The notes beneath the pieces are model-generated. The model was not told where the DNA came from. It made no database searches and was given only the letters and a program-made list of their open reading frames with translations. From Alistipes sp. (GTDB lineage Bacteria > Bacteroidota > Bacteroidia > Bacteroidales > Rikenellaceae), in contig JAGBIC010000020.1 of NCBI GenBank assembly GCA_017935185.1, positions 1 through 43,256 of the forward strand: 43,256 nt of DNA. The letters are read 5' to 3'. The position numbers and the translations under genes were made by a program. Of this stretch, positions 31,077 through 40,236 are shown piece after piece (positions within the stretch are counted from its first letter, which is position 1; every line of letters starts with the position of its first letter).

Positions 31077-32576
31077 TTAGAATTGGAAATATATAAATGG
31101 TTGTATATCACTCGATTTGACCTGCATAACACACCACGCAGCAACAACAATCAATGCCACCTGCCACCAAAATGAAGCTCCGGCGACCTTATGTTCCATA
31201 TCGCGGCAGATAATCGAAGGCATAAAATGCATGCCATAACCAAGCACGATAAGTGCCATCACACCTTTATAGCCCTCTATGAATTGCGGAATTATCGAAG
31301 CATTGAAGCTGTTGGCTATCTGATACAGCATAAGATGCACGGTCTGCATATCCTCGGCTCGGAAGAGCAGCCAGCCCAAACATACAATATGGAAGGTAAG
31401 GATAATACCCAACAGGCGTGACACGGGATTCATCTCCTCGCCCCGAGCCTTTGCCCACGGCACAATCGACAGCCACATCTTATGCAGAGCCAAAGCCACA
31501 CCATGCAAAGCACCCCACAGCACAAAACGGACAGCTGCGCCATGCCATAAACCGCCCAACACCATAGTGAGCAATAGATTTATATAGGTACGCAACTTAC
31601 CTTTACGATTTCCTCCGAGCGAAATATATAGATAATCACGCAACCAACTCGACAACGAGATATGCCATCTGCGCCAAAACTCGGTAATGGTTGCCGACTT
31701 ATAGGGTGCATCGAAGTTTTTCGGGAAACGGAAGCCCAAAAGCAAAGCAATACCGATAGCCATATCGGAATAACCCGAGAAATCGCAATATATCTGCAAG
31801 GCGTAACCATACACACCCATCAGACACTCAAAGCCGGAATACAGAGCCGGTTCATCGAAAATTCTATCGACAAAATTTAGTGATATATAGTCTGAAATAA
31901 CCGCCTTCTTGATTAGACCAACGGCTATAAGAGCTATCGCCTTGCCAAACATTTCACGGCTGACGAACAAGGGTTGTCGGATTTGAGGAATAAAATCTCG
32001 GGCCCTGACAATAGGGCCTGCCACCAGCTGCGGAAAAAATGAGAGATAGAAGAGGTAATCTATCCATCTGTCCAGCGGCTTGATTTGACCACGATATACA
32101 TCAATCGTGTAGCTCATCGACTGGAAAACAAAGAACGATATACCGACAGGCAGAAATATATTCTGGAACTCCAAAAATCCGCTACCCGCCATATCATTGA
32201 TTATCTCGATAAAGAAGTCGGTATATTTGAAATACGCCAACATCCCGAGATTGATGACAACACTCAGAGCCACCAACTGTTTACGACCTCGCTTGTCGGC
32301 TGTACGAGCTATGGCATGCGCTATAATGTAATCGCATACAGAGACAAAGACAAGCAGCAGGAAATATATTCCGCTTGATTTATAATAGAAATATATTGAG
32401 AATGCTATAACATATAGTATACGCAGGGTTGCGGTACGTCTTAATGCAACATACCCGGCCAAAAAGCCTGCAAAGAGAAACAGGAACAGGCCACTATTGA
32501 ATATAAGCGGTGCCGAGGCGTCGTAGGTCAGCAGTTCACGCACCCGACTGAAAAATTCTTCCAACTGCACCTCCAT
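31077..32576 (-). CDS. MBOAT family O-acyltransferase (AlgI/PatA-like)
   Basis: This 499-residue polytopic membrane protein would carry acyl groups across the inner membrane for O-acetylation of a surface polymer. It has about ten to twelve hydrophobic helices, the family block QIYCDFSGYSDMAIGIALLLGF, and PYKSATITEFWRRWHISLSSWLRDYLYISLGG. The active-site histidine region GGLWHGAAVRFVLWGALHG is also present. Its ATG overlaps the stop of the SGNH gene by one base (TAATG), so translation is coupled. Together the two resemble PatA/PatB or AlgI/AlgX-type pairs. Confidence 0.94.
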   Translation of the reverse strand: MEVQLEEFFSRVRELLTYDASAPLIFNSGLFLFLFAGFLAGYVALRRTATLRILYVIAFSIYFYYKSSGIYFLLLVFVSVCDYIIAHAIARTADKRGRKQLVALSVVINLGMLAYFKYTDFFIEIINDMAGSGFLEFQNIFLPVGISFFVFQSMSYTIDVYRGQIKPLDRWIDYLFYLSFFPQLVAGPIVRARDFIPQIRQPLFVSREMFGKAIALIAVGLIKKAVISDYISLNFVDRIFDEPALYSGFECLMGVYGYALQIYCDFSGYSDMAIGIALLLGFRFPKNFDAPYKSATITEFWRRWHISLSSWLRDYLYISLGGNRKGKLRTYINLLLTMVLGGLWHGAAVRFVLWGALHGVALALHKMWLSIVPWAKARGEEMNPVSRLLGIILTFHIVCLGWLLFRAEDMQTVHLMLYQIANSFNASIIPQFIEGYKGVMALIVLGYGMHFMPSIICRDMEHKVAGASFWWQVALIVVAAWCVMQVKSSDIQPFIYFQF

Positions 32577-34267
32577 TACTCGGTTTCTATAATTTTATCA
32601 TCTGTCGACTGCGCCAAATCTATCGCAAGAGGCTTTATCTCCACCCCATTCTCCAACGGAGCAATCTCGACAGGGGTTGTTATCACGGGTTTACTACGTT
32701 CCATACGCTCACGCAGCTGCTCTCCATACTGCTGAACCCCCTGCAACAGTGCATGATATAGCGCACGAGCCACCTGCTTACCGCCGGCATAGTTGATGTG
32801 GGTGTAGTCTTTGCCGGCCCATCCGTTATCGACAAACTTTGACATGCCACCCAATTTCTGCATCGCATCATACGTATTCCAGAAGGCCGCACCACACTGC
32901 TCGGCAGCGTCTCTTTGCCACTTCGACAAATCTTTGGCCGACTCCACGGGGACAATGCCCTGCTCATTCTTCTGCGAGCGGTCGCTCACTCCCATCACAA
33001 GCACCGCAGCCCCGGGGAAACAGCTCTCGACAAAACGTATCATCTTCTCGACCTGCTGGGCATAGAGAGAGTAGTCATGGCGATCGGCCTGCATGATATT
33101 CAGACCATATTGGAGTATTACCAAATCATAGGCTCTCATGGTATTTATCTGGGCATTTATAGCTGGATTGCTCCAGAACATCGCCTGACCATTATTACTA
33201 CGAATAGAAAGGTTGTCTACCGAAACACCATCCACCGAGTCAAAATCGGCACCCAACGCAGTAAAGCCCTCAGCTCCACTGACCACCAGCAGCTCCAAAG
33301 ATGAGATTCTGTCATCCTCAACAACAATCTGGCGCACCGCGTCACCACCTTCAAAATTAAATATGCGCTCCTCGCCCTCGTTAAGCCTGATACGCAAATC
33401 GGCATCGGTACGGCAAACAAACATCAGGCGGGCTCTGCGACACTCCTGCAAATGGCGGCGCTTGTCGACCATATCCCAACGCACCGATGCCCCTGACGAG
33501 GCCTTTGCAACCCAACCCGAAACAAAATAGTCGTTCACATAGGGCTCGGGGGTACTTTTGCGTTGCATGATATTATAGGGAGTCCACCCCTTTGAGGTTG
33601 TCTTAACTGTCTGACGGAAACCGGTAAAAGGCGATGCCATAGGGGCGAAACCCACTCCTCCGCCACCGAAAGTATCCTGCATGAGCTCTCGTAAATCGGC
33701 CGTCAGAATATCACCCTCGACAAAAGAGTCACCCATAAAAGCCACACGAACACTCTGCTTGCCTGCAATCAGCTTCTCATACAAGCGATTCAGCGGAGCA
33801 GAAAAATCATCACCGCCAAACGACTCTATTGGAGTAATCTGCTCGGCAGTAGGAAGGATATCAGAATAGTCGGCAAAGGCAACTGAATCGGACAATGCCA
33901 CATCAAAATCTTCGACATCAAGAGTATTTACACTTTCACCTGTCGGCTGCTCCTCAAAGATTCCCTCCCACGATGCAGAGGTGGCTGCCGCCGTAGGAGA
34001 GGCCACAGCTGTGGTTTGAGCAACTTTATCGGCCACCTCTTCGAGGTCTATCTCAAACTCGGACACATCAATCTCGGGCTGCGCCTCGTTTTCGGGTGCA
34101 GCATCATTATCGGAATGTGAAATCAGTTCTGAGACAACACTGGCACGACGCAACGACACCCCTCCAGCCTCAAGAGGCGGGATGAAGCTGACAACAACAA
34201 GCACAATGAGAGTAGCCAGAGTTACCAGCAACCCCCGTAGCGTGTAATCTTCATTGGGGTTAGTCAT
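32576..34267 (-). CDS. Membrane-anchored periplasmic SGNH/GDSL hydrolase, acyltransferase partner
   Basis: The 563-residue product has an N-terminal transmembrane helix (GLLVTLATLIVLVVVSFIPP, about residues 12-31). An acidic, Ala/Thr/Ser-rich low-complexity linker follows (about residues 45-150), then an SGNH domain. The Ser is in AFMGDSFVEGD (near residue 180), with the oxyanion-type GLN in LQYGLNIMQ and the Asp-x-x-His in DYTHINYAGG near the C-terminus. Such proteins take acyl groups from an MBOAT partner and place them on a polymer, as PatB does. It overlaps the metallopeptidase gene by 8 bp and the MBOAT gene by one base. Confidence 0.88.
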   Translation of the reverse strand: MTNPNEDYTLRGLLVTLATLIVLVVVSFIPPLEAGGVSLRRASVVSELISHSDNDAAPENEAQPEIDVSEFEIDLEEVADKVAQTTAVASPTAAATSASWEGIFEEQPTGESVNTLDVEDFDVALSDSVAFADYSDILPTAEQITPIESFGGDDFSAPLNRLYEKLIAGKQSVRVAFMGDSFVEGDILTADLRELMQDTFGGGGVGFAPMASPFTGFRQTVKTTSKGWTPYNIMQRKSTPEPYVNDYFVSGWVAKASSGASVRWDMVDKRRHLQECRRARLMFVCRTDADLRIRLNEGEERIFNFEGGDAVRQIVVEDDRISSLELLVVSGAEGFTALGADFDSVDGVSVDNLSIRSNNGQAMFWSNPAINAQINTMRAYDLVILQYGLNIMQADRHDYSLYAQQVEKMIRFVESCFPGAAVLVMGVSDRSQKNEQGIVPVESAKDLSKWQRDAAEQCGAAFWNTYDAMQKLGGMSKFVDNGWAGKDYTHINYAGGKQVARALYHALLQGVQQYGEQLRERMERSKPVITTPVEIAPLENGVEIKPLAIDLAQSTDDKIIETE

Positions 34268-35015
34268 TTCGGCGAGATATCAACGAAACATAATATAGCA
34301 CTGTTGCAATGGCACTCAATGCTGCAACCAAATATGTGCGGGCAGCCCATCGCAACGATTCGCGCGCATACGACAGCTGTACACCCTGGAGTGTTCGGCT
34401 CGACTCCAGCCACTCCAAAGCACGCTCCGACGCATTATACTCGACAGGCAGAGTGACAATAGAGAAGAGCGCCGACATGGCAATAAGACCGATACCTATC
34501 CAGCATATCGTAGTACCGCCACCGGTAGCCATCAACGCTATACCGCCAATAATCACCCAGGTGGCAATCTTTGATGAGAAATTTACCACCGGAACCAATG
34601 CCGAACGCATCACCAGCGGAGCATACCCTCTCGCATGCTGAATAGCATGACCACACTCATGACACGCCACAGCCGCCGCCGCAATGCTGCGTGACGAGTA
34701 TACACTATCACTCAAATTAACAGTCATATTAGCAGGGTTGAAGTGATCGGTAAGCTGACCCGAAACATGGGTAATCTTCACATTATGGACGTTGTTGTCG
34801 CGCAACATCTTTGCAGCCACCTCAGCGCCTGTCATCCCCCCAGGAAACGGAACCTGTGAATATTTTGCAAATACCGACTGCAATCGGGCCTGAACAATAT
34901 ATCCCACAATAGCAATAACGGCCATCAATATAATTGAGCCCGTTGATGATATACCTGTGGCTATGCCACTGCTGTAGCCATAATAGGGGTCTGCAAGTTG
35001 TAATAAATCTAACAT
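34260..35015 (-). CDS. YugP-like zinc metallopeptidase of the membrane
   Basis: The 251-residue protein belongs to the neutral zinc metallopeptidase family PF04298 (YugP). An N-terminal membrane helix (SIILMAVIAIVGYIVQA) is followed by the family segment GGMTGAEVAAKMLRDNNV. The zinc motif is HECGHAIQHARGYAP (HExxH, about residue 117). Further helices at about 150-195 lead to EYNASERAL, which carries the probable third ligand Glu. The sequence ends with another membrane helix. It heads the unit with the SGNH and MBOAT genes, with overlapping ends, so it may process a protein of the same envelope pathway. Confidence 0.9.
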   Translation of the reverse strand: MLDLLQLADPYYGYSSGIATGISSTGSIILMAVIAIVGYIVQARLQSVFAKYSQVPFPGGMTGAEVAAKMLRDNNVHNVKITHVSGQLTDHFNPANMTVNLSDSVYSSRSIAAAAVACHECGHAIQHARGYAPLVMRSALVPVVNFSSKIATWVIIGGIALMATGGGTTICWIGIGLIAMSALFSIVTLPVEYNASERALEWLESSRTLQGVQLSYARESLRWAARTYLVAALSAIATVLYYVSLISRRND

Positions 35016-35055
35016 CTCAATAATTTTTATTAAACAAAATCCTCGCTATTCCGTA

Positions 35056-35084
35056 GTTTGACATTCCCGAAGGGAACTTCAAAC
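35056..35084 (-). promoter_or_regulatory. Stable stem-loop in the 5' leader of the metallopeptidase operon
   Basis: GTTTGA (35056-35061) pairs with TCAAAC (35079-35084), then a 2x2 internal loop, then TTCCC/GGGAA around GAA. It lies 41 bp upstream of the start codon. Confidence 0.5.
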
Positions 35085-35096
35085 AACATTTAAGCG

Positions 35097-35122
35097 AAAT
35101 AAAAAGCCTCAAATAAGAGGCT
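35097..35122 (-). terminator. Terminator-like hairpin in the leader of the metallopeptidase operon
   Basis: On the minus strand AGCCTC, a 6-nt loop and GAGGCT are followed by TTTTATTT. It is about 85 bp upstream of the metallopeptidase ATG and just after a -7-like TACTTTTG (35146-35139), so it could attenuate the operon. Confidence 0.45.
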
Positions 35123-35159
35123 CTTTGCATTATTAGTGCAAAAGTACGAAAATTTTGCG

Positions 35160-35167
35160 TAACTTTG
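35160..35167 (+). promoter_or_regulatory. Candidate -7 element of the FtsX-like permease gene
   Basis: TAACTTTG matches the -7 consensus. It is 13 bp from an opposing -7-like box (35139-35146, minus strand) for the metallopeptidase operon. The -33 element is not clear. Confidence 0.4.
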
Positions 35168-35248
35168 TAGAGATTTTTAACTAAAATAACACTAATAGCC
35201 ATGAAAGGGCGTATTACTTTATGGCATATAGAAACAATTGAATAAAAT

Positions 35249-36508
35249 ATGGGAAACTTGGAATTTGACATTGCGGCTCGCACAACGGCTTACGACAAAA
35301 ATTCGCGTGCATCGGTAATGATGCGCATTGCAGCCATAACAGTGGCTCTGGGCCTGGCAGTCATGATTATCACCCTTGCCGTATTCACAGGATTCCGCCG
35401 CCAGATATATTCTGATTTAAGAGGGTTAGTTGCAGATATACAGGTGTATGACGTTATGAGTAACACCAACGGCGAACCCTCTCCGATAATTGCCTCGTCC
35501 GACTTCAATGCCGTTTTGCATGAATGTGCCAACACCGAGTGGGCAGCGCCATATATCATCATCAACAGCATGGTTAAGAACGGCGACAACACCCACGGTC
35601 TGCAAATAAAGGGTATTGACTCCTCATATCACACCGAGTGGTGGCAGGAACATATCATCGAAGGTGAGTTGCCCAATTTCGCCTCACCGGAGCGTAGCAA
35701 GCATATTGTCATCTCTAAAGCCACAGCCCAAATATTGAATGCCAAAGTAGGTGACAAGATTGAGATACTACACATGGGAGAGAGTTCTTCTCCCCGTCGT
35801 GACAATTTCAAGATTTCGGGCATCTTCGAAACCGGCCTACAAGAGATGGACAACATGATTGCACTGGCTGATATGCGAGATATTCAACATGTGGCAGGAT
35901 GGGCTGACAATCAAGTTTCAGGCTACGATTTGATGCTCGACGATCCGAAATCAATAGAGTACGTACAAAAGGATATAACTGCCATTTTCGATCACAGCGA
36001 TAGCCATGGAAAGAATATCCCCTCATGGGGCTATGCGCTATCATTATCGGAACGTTACCCTGTGGTTTTCGATTGGCTTAAAGCTCATAATGTCATTGCA
36101 CAAGCTGTAATTATCATAATGATGATTGTGTTGCTCTTCAATATGGCTGCCGCGATGCTTATTATGGTATTCGACCGCATCGGAATGATTGGCACGCTCA
36201 AGACACAGGGCATGAACAATGCCGCTATTCGTCGCATATTTCTCTATCGCGCCGCAATACTCTTTGCAAAGGGCGCTTTGTGGGGAAATGCCATCGGACT
36301 CGGACTGGTTGCCATTCAAGCGATTTGGCACCCCATAAAACTCAACCCTGCAGGTTACATGCTCTCGGAACTCCCCGCACACATCGGATTAGGCTGGTGG
36401 TTGCTGCTTAATGCGGGCGTACTTGCCGTAACATTGTTGGTTATGATTCTGCCCTCGGCGGTTGTTGCACGAGTTAAGCCCGAGCAGTCGCTCAAATATA
36501 AACAGTAA
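35249..36508 (+). CDS. FtsX/LolCE-like ABC transporter permease
   Basis: The 419-residue protein has the MacB/FtsX layout. One N-terminal helix (RIAAITVALGLAVMIITLAVFTGF) is followed by a large periplasmic MacB-like domain (about residues 50-260) and three C-terminal helices. These include the FtsX block MIVLLFNMAAAMLIMVFDRIGMIGTLKTQGMNNAAIRRIF. LolC/LolE proteins extract lipoproteins from the inner membrane, and this is a plausible role. No ATP-binding subunit is next to it. A 14-codon ORF (35201-35245) ends 3 bp before its ATG. Confidence 0.9.
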   Translation: MGNLEFDIAARTTAYDKNSRASVMMRIAAITVALGLAVMIITLAVFTGFRRQIYSDLRGLVADIQVYDVMSNTNGEPSPIIASSDFNAVLHECANTEWAAPYIIINSMVKNGDNTHGLQIKGIDSSYHTEWWQEHIIEGELPNFASPERSKHIVISKATAQILNAKVGDKIEILHMGESSSPRRDNFKISGIFETGLQEMDNMIALADMRDIQHVAGWADNQVSGYDLMLDDPKSIEYVQKDITAIFDHSDSHGKNIPSWGYALSLSERYPVVFDWLKAHNVIAQAVIIIMMIVLLFNMAAAMLIMVFDRIGMIGTLKTQGMNNAAIRRIFLYRAAILFAKGALWGNAIGLGLVAIQAIWHPIKLNPAGYMLSELPAHIGLGWWLLLNAGVLAVTLLVMILPSAVVARVKPEQSLKYKQ

Positions 36509-36518
36509 AAAATCAGAC

Positions 36519-37238
36519 ATGAAACCATATAACTCCCAACAGAGCAAAAAAGAGCAGGTGCAGTTGATGTTTGACAACATCGCCTCTACATACGATAGGC
36601 TGAATCACCTTTTCTCGTTCTCGATCGATAAGATATGGCGTCAGAACGTAGTTCGCAAGGTACGTCGCATGAAGCCGGAGCGCATCCTCGACCTGGCAAC
36701 AGGCACAGGCGATTTGGCCATAAAAATGGCCAAACGTATACCCCAAGCCAAAATCATGGGTGTCGATTTATCGGAAAACATGCTTGCCATTGCGGCGGAA
36801 AAAGTACGTCGACAGGGTCTTGATGATCATATTGCGCTATATCATGGTGACGCCGAGGAACTGCATCTCACAGACGGTGTTGTAGATGTTGTTACCGTAG
36901 CCTTCGGCATTCGTAACTTTGCCGACATCGAGAAGGGTCTTTCGGAAATTATGCGTTCGCTGCGTTCGGGCGGTCATGTTGTTATTCTGGAGTTCTCTAC
37001 CCCTCGCAATTTTTTGGTGCGCAAGCTATACTCATTCTACTCAAACCATGTCCTAAAACCTGTTGGCGGACTTGTGTCGAAGGATAGAAAGGCATACGAT
37101 TATTTGCCCGACAGCATTGTGGAGTTCCCTGAGCCCGAAGAGTTTTTGGGCATGATGCGCCGAGCCGGATTCAAGGAGTGCCACCGTCGCAGTCAGAGCT
37201 TCGGCATAGCACAAATATACATTGGTGAAAAGCCATAA
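36519..37238 (+). CDS. ubiE: Demethylmenaquinone methyltransferase
   Basis: UbiE/MenG makes menaquinone from demethylmenaquinone with SAM. The start region VQLMFDNIASTYDRLNHLFSFSIDKIWR, the SAM motif ILDLATGTGDLAIKMA, GVDLSENML, GDAEELHL and VAFGIRNFADIEKGL are all family signatures. The length of 239 residues is normal. ATG 36519 lies 10 bp after the permease stop. An anaerobe with a menaquinone-based chain would use this; the peroxidase further along fits that. Confidence 0.96.
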   Translation: MKPYNSQQSKKEQVQLMFDNIASTYDRLNHLFSFSIDKIWRQNVVRKVRRMKPERILDLATGTGDLAIKMAKRIPQAKIMGVDLSENMLAIAAEKVRRQGLDDHIALYHGDAEELHLTDGVVDVVTVAFGIRNFADIEKGLSEIMRSLRSGGHVVILEFSTPRNFLVRKLYSFYSNHVLKPVGGLVSKDRKAYDYLPDSIVEFPEPEEFLGMMRRAGFKECHRRSQSFGIAQIYIGEKP

Positions 37239-37240
37239 CG

Positions 37241-37762
37241 ATGATACGTTTTACACAAAATCTGCTTATCGCCCTCGTCACCATTCTGCTTGCAGGATGT
37301 TCGAAAGGGCAACCGCAATTGCTCGATCTATCAGTCGCTGAAATTGAGTGGTCGGCCGATGATGCAGACAAGAAGATTCCCGAAAGGATTTTCATTCAAG
37401 CCCGGATAGACAATCCGTCTGCGGCGATAAAAATTCTCGAAGGACGCATAAGAATTTCGTATAAAGGCAGTCGGGTGATGGTTTTAACGTCCGAGGAGAG
37501 GGTTAAAATCCCTGCACGTACGCGGGTAGGCATTACCATGGCATTTAAGGTGACAGTTGCCCGCAACTCGCAAGCGCTATCACTCATAAACACCCTCAAG
37601 CACCATAATATTGAAGGTATTGAGGTCGATTGGAGTATCAAAGCACGTTCCCACGCTTTACGCGGAGATATTTCCGTAGCTTCCACCCCACTTAGGGAGC
37701 TACTAACGCCAGAGCAGCTCAACGAGCTATGGCAGGCCATAGATAAAATTGAAAAACAATAG
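37241..37762 (+). CDS. LEA14-like lipoprotein of unknown function
   Basis: The 173-residue product begins with a lipoprotein signal (LLIALVTILLAGC, Cys20). The remainder resembles an LEA type 2 / WHy-like beta-sandwich: RIFIQARIDNPSAAIKILEGRIRISYKG, VKIPARTRVGITMAFKVTV and EVDWSIKARSHALRGDISV. Proteins of this fold in Bacteroidetes have no settled function. It starts 2 bp after ubiE and precedes another envelope protein by 8 bp, so the three are probably cotranscribed. Confidence 0.82.
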   Translation: MIRFTQNLLIALVTILLAGCSKGQPQLLDLSVAEIEWSADDADKKIPERIFIQARIDNPSAAIKILEGRIRISYKGSRVMVLTSEERVKIPARTRVGITMAFKVTVARNSQALSLINTLKHHNIEGIEVDWSIKARSHALRGDISVASTPLRELLTPEQLNELWQAIDKIEKQ

Positions 37763-37770
37763 ATTACGAT

Positions 37771-38259
37771 ATGAATAAAATTACAATTGCAACCATTACA
37801 GTGCTACTCGCATTATTGGCAACCGATATCTCGGCACAAAATATTGCCGCCAAGAGAGGCTCTTTGGCCGTAGGACAAAATCCCGTAAGAATTATCGAGC
37901 AGAGCGATGTTCAACAATCGATACGCACCATCGAACAGCGTCCAAAGCGCAACAAGGTTAATGGTTACACCATACTAATTCTATCGGACAACTCTCACAC
38001 CGCCCGCGAGAATGCCAACAAAGCAAAAGAGACTTTCGAGGAGAATTTTCCCGAGACAGAGATAAAAATGTACTACGAGAGTCCTTCGTTTTACGTCACT
38101 GCAGGCAGCTATTTAACCAAAGAGGAGGCTATTATCGAAATGATGCGATTCCGTTCTGTTTTCCCAAAGGCCATCACCCAAAACCGCGAGATGGACATCG
38201 AGGAGTTCTTGAAGCGACCCGAAAAAGAGGGAGATAGTCAAACCGAAGAAAAAGAATAG
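37771..38259 (+). CDS. Exported SPOR-like domain protein
   Basis: The 162-residue protein has a signal peptide (ITVLLALLATDISAQ) and a C-terminal segment from about residue 65 resembling a SPOR domain: YTILILSDNSHTARENANKAKETFEENFPETEIKMYYESPSFYVTAGSYLTKEEAIIEM. The classic SPOR repeat binds glycan strands lacking stem peptides, so binding to peptidoglycan is a reasonable inference. The tail is acidic (EKEGDSQTEEKE). Confidence 0.78.
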   Translation: MNKITIATITVLLALLATDISAQNIAAKRGSLAVGQNPVRIIEQSDVQQSIRTIEQRPKRNKVNGYTILILSDNSHTARENANKAKETFEENFPETEIKMYYESPSFYVTAGSYLTKEEAIIEMMRFRSVFPKAITQNREMDIEEFLKRPEKEGDSQTEEKE

Positions 38260-38311
38260 CCCCCCCAACACCTTATTCACTCACAGATTACTACCAAAAT
38301 TTACATACAAA

Positions 38312-39178
38312 ATGTCACTTGATTCTTATCGTTCAATACATATCGATACCGAGCTAGTGGAGCGACTGAAAAAAATTCGTCATGTCGCACTCGATATGGA
38401 TGGCACGATTTACATGGGCATGTCATTATTTGACTTCACAAAGCCCTTTTTAGCCACACTTAAAGAGTTGGGTATAACCTACTCTTTTTTGACTAACAAC
38501 CCCTCAACCTCTATCAGCGACTACCTCAACAAACTCTCTGGCATGGGCATTGAGGCCACAAAAGATGAGATGTACACTACCGCATTGGCTACCATTGATT
38601 ATATCAAGAGCCATCTGCCTCAAGCAAAACGTCTATTCATACTCGGCACTCCGAGCATGACCGAGGAGTTTGTCAAGGCGGGATTTATTCCCACAGAGAA
38701 CTCCGCCGACGATAGGCCTGATGCTATGGTTGTGGCGTTTGACAAAACCCTTGATTACTCTCGATTGTGCCGCGCAGCGTGGTGGGCTTCGCAAGGAGTG
38801 CCCTACATTGCCACCAACCCCGACAAGGTTTGTCCCACCGACCAGCCCACAGTTCTGGTCGATTGCGGCTCGATATGCAAATGCATAGAACACGCCACCA
38901 ATCGTTGCCCCGATATTGTTTTGGGCAAACCCGACCCCAACATGCTCTCGGGAGTTCAAACCCGCTTTGGGGTCAAGCCGGAGGAGGTTGCCATGGTCGG
39001 CGACCGCATATATACCGACATTGAGATGGCACACAATGCCGGAGCTTTCGGTGTGCTGGTACTTTCCGGAGAAACTACTCTTGAGATTGCCGATGAGGCT
39101 CCCCGACAGCCAGACCTGATTGCCAAAGACATCTCGATTTTGGGGGATTTATTACGAAACGTGCATAAAACACAATAG
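38312..39178 (+). CDS. HAD-IIA family phosphatase (NagD/phosphoglycolate type)
   Basis: This cytoplasmic phosphatase of 288 residues has HAD motif I VALDMDGTIYMG, motif II FLTNNPST, the C2-cap segment and motif III/IV VLGKPDPNM and MVGDRIYTDIEMAHNAG. NagD-like enzymes dephosphorylate nucleotides or glycolytic side products. The substrate cannot be assigned. It lies 52 bp after the SPOR gene. Confidence 0.92.
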   Translation: MSLDSYRSIHIDTELVERLKKIRHVALDMDGTIYMGMSLFDFTKPFLATLKELGITYSFLTNNPSTSISDYLNKLSGMGIEATKDEMYTTALATIDYIKSHLPQAKRLFILGTPSMTEEFVKAGFIPTENSADDRPDAMVVAFDKTLDYSRLCRAAWWASQGVPYIATNPDKVCPTDQPTVLVDCGSICKCIEHATNRCPDIVLGKPDPNMLSGVQTRFGVKPEEVAMVGDRIYTDIEMAHNAGAFGVLVLSGETTLEIADEAPRQPDLIAKDISILGDLLRNVHKTQ

Positions 39179-39204
39179 ATTTACATTAAAGACAAGTTGT
39201 TTTC

Positions 39205-40164
39205 ATGGATTACATATTATTGATAATAGGATTGGCACTGCTTACTTTTTGTGCCGATATGCTTACACGTGGTTGCGTAGGAATGGCCGCCCGCTTCCGC
39301 GTTCCCGAATTTATCATCGGCCTTACCGTTATGGCTGTCGGCACATCTATGCCGGAGCTTACAGTAAGTGCCATGTCTGCCCTCAAGGGTAGTAGCGATA
39401 TGGCCGTAGGAAATGTAACAGGCTCAAATCTTTTTAATACACTGATTATCCTTGGAATATGTGCCATGATTAAACCCATGGCCTTCAGTTCTGAAAATAT
39501 TCGCCGAGATATACCTATATGTATTGGTGCATCATTACTTTTATGGATAGCTACCGCAGACCGTTTCTTCGGTATTTCCGAAGTAGACACCATCAATCGC
39601 ATCGAGGGCATTATTCTACTCCTACTTTATATCGCAGTTATAATCTATTCTATTCATTCCGCCCGCCGCGATATGCCCGATGGCAATGCCGCACCGGAAG
39701 ATAATTCAACCCCCGAAATGGGATGGGGCAAAGTTATTTTCTTCATCATTGCAGGTTTGGGTGGTCTTATCTATGGCGGCAACATGTGCCTTGAATCGGC
39801 CACAGCCATTGCTCGCGCTTGGGGTGTGAGCGAATCGATTATCGCCATCACAATTGTTGCCGCGGGAACATCGCTTCCAGAGCTGGCTTCAAGTTTGTCG
39901 GCCATAATCAGCAAAAAGCCTTCATTGGCATTGGGTAATATCATCGGCTCAAATGTGGCCAACATCCTTCTCATTTTAGGTTTGAGCGGCTCAATCATGC
40001 CCTTAACCATGGGTGACATCACCACATTCGACATTTCTGTTGTAGCAGGATCTGCCATTCTGCTGCTTATTTCAGCACTTGTTATTGGCAAAAAGCGTAT
40101 TACACGTTTTGAAGGTGTAGTATATATCGCAGCCTATGTTGCTTATGTCTTGGCAATCATGTAA
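39205..40164 (+). CDS. Calcium/sodium antiporter, CaCA family
   Basis: The 319-residue membrane protein has two alpha-repeats typical of YrbG-like K-independent Na/Ca exchangers: VGTSMPELTVSAMSALKGSSDMAVGNVTGSNLFN (about residues 45-80) and AGTSLPELASSLSAIISKKPSLALGNIIGSNVAN (about residues 215-250). About ten helices are predicted by eye. A hydrophilic loop lies near residues 155-175. It is the last gene before a bidirectional terminator. Confidence 0.94.
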   Translation: MDYILLIIGLALLTFCADMLTRGCVGMAARFRVPEFIIGLTVMAVGTSMPELTVSAMSALKGSSDMAVGNVTGSNLFNTLIILGICAMIKPMAFSSENIRRDIPICIGASLLLWIATADRFFGISEVDTINRIEGIILLLLYIAVIIYSIHSARRDMPDGNAAPEDNSTPEMGWGKVIFFIIAGLGGLIYGGNMCLESATAIARAWGVSESIIAITIVAAGTSLPELASSLSAIISKKPSLALGNIIGSNVANILLILGLSGSIMPLTMGDITTFDISVVAGSAILLLISALVIGKKRITRFEGVVYIAAYVAYVLAIM

Positions 40165-40185
40165 TAAACGCGCATAATAACAGAA

Positions 40186-40219
40186 AAGCCCCCGCCGGAA
40201 TATGCTCGGCGGGGTCTTT
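40186..40219. terminator. Bidirectional terminator between antiporter and cytochrome c peroxidase
   Basis: CCCCGCCG (40190-40197) and CGGCGGGG (40207-40214) form a GC-rich stem. TCTTT follows on the plus strand and a CTTTT run on the minus strand. Confidence 0.82.
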
Positions 40220-40236
40220 CTATTATAGAATAAAAC

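Noticed and set aside
1010-34267. Repeated TTACTCGG near gene ends (about 2013, 3210 and 32576).
   Set aside because: In two of three cases it is simply codons Thr-Glu-stop. I see no structure or position rule that would make it a regulatory repeat.
35017-35130. A 37-codon ORF in the leader of the metallopeptidase operon.
   Set aside because: It has no codon bias toward one amino acid and no family likeness. It overlaps both leader hairpins and is probably chance.
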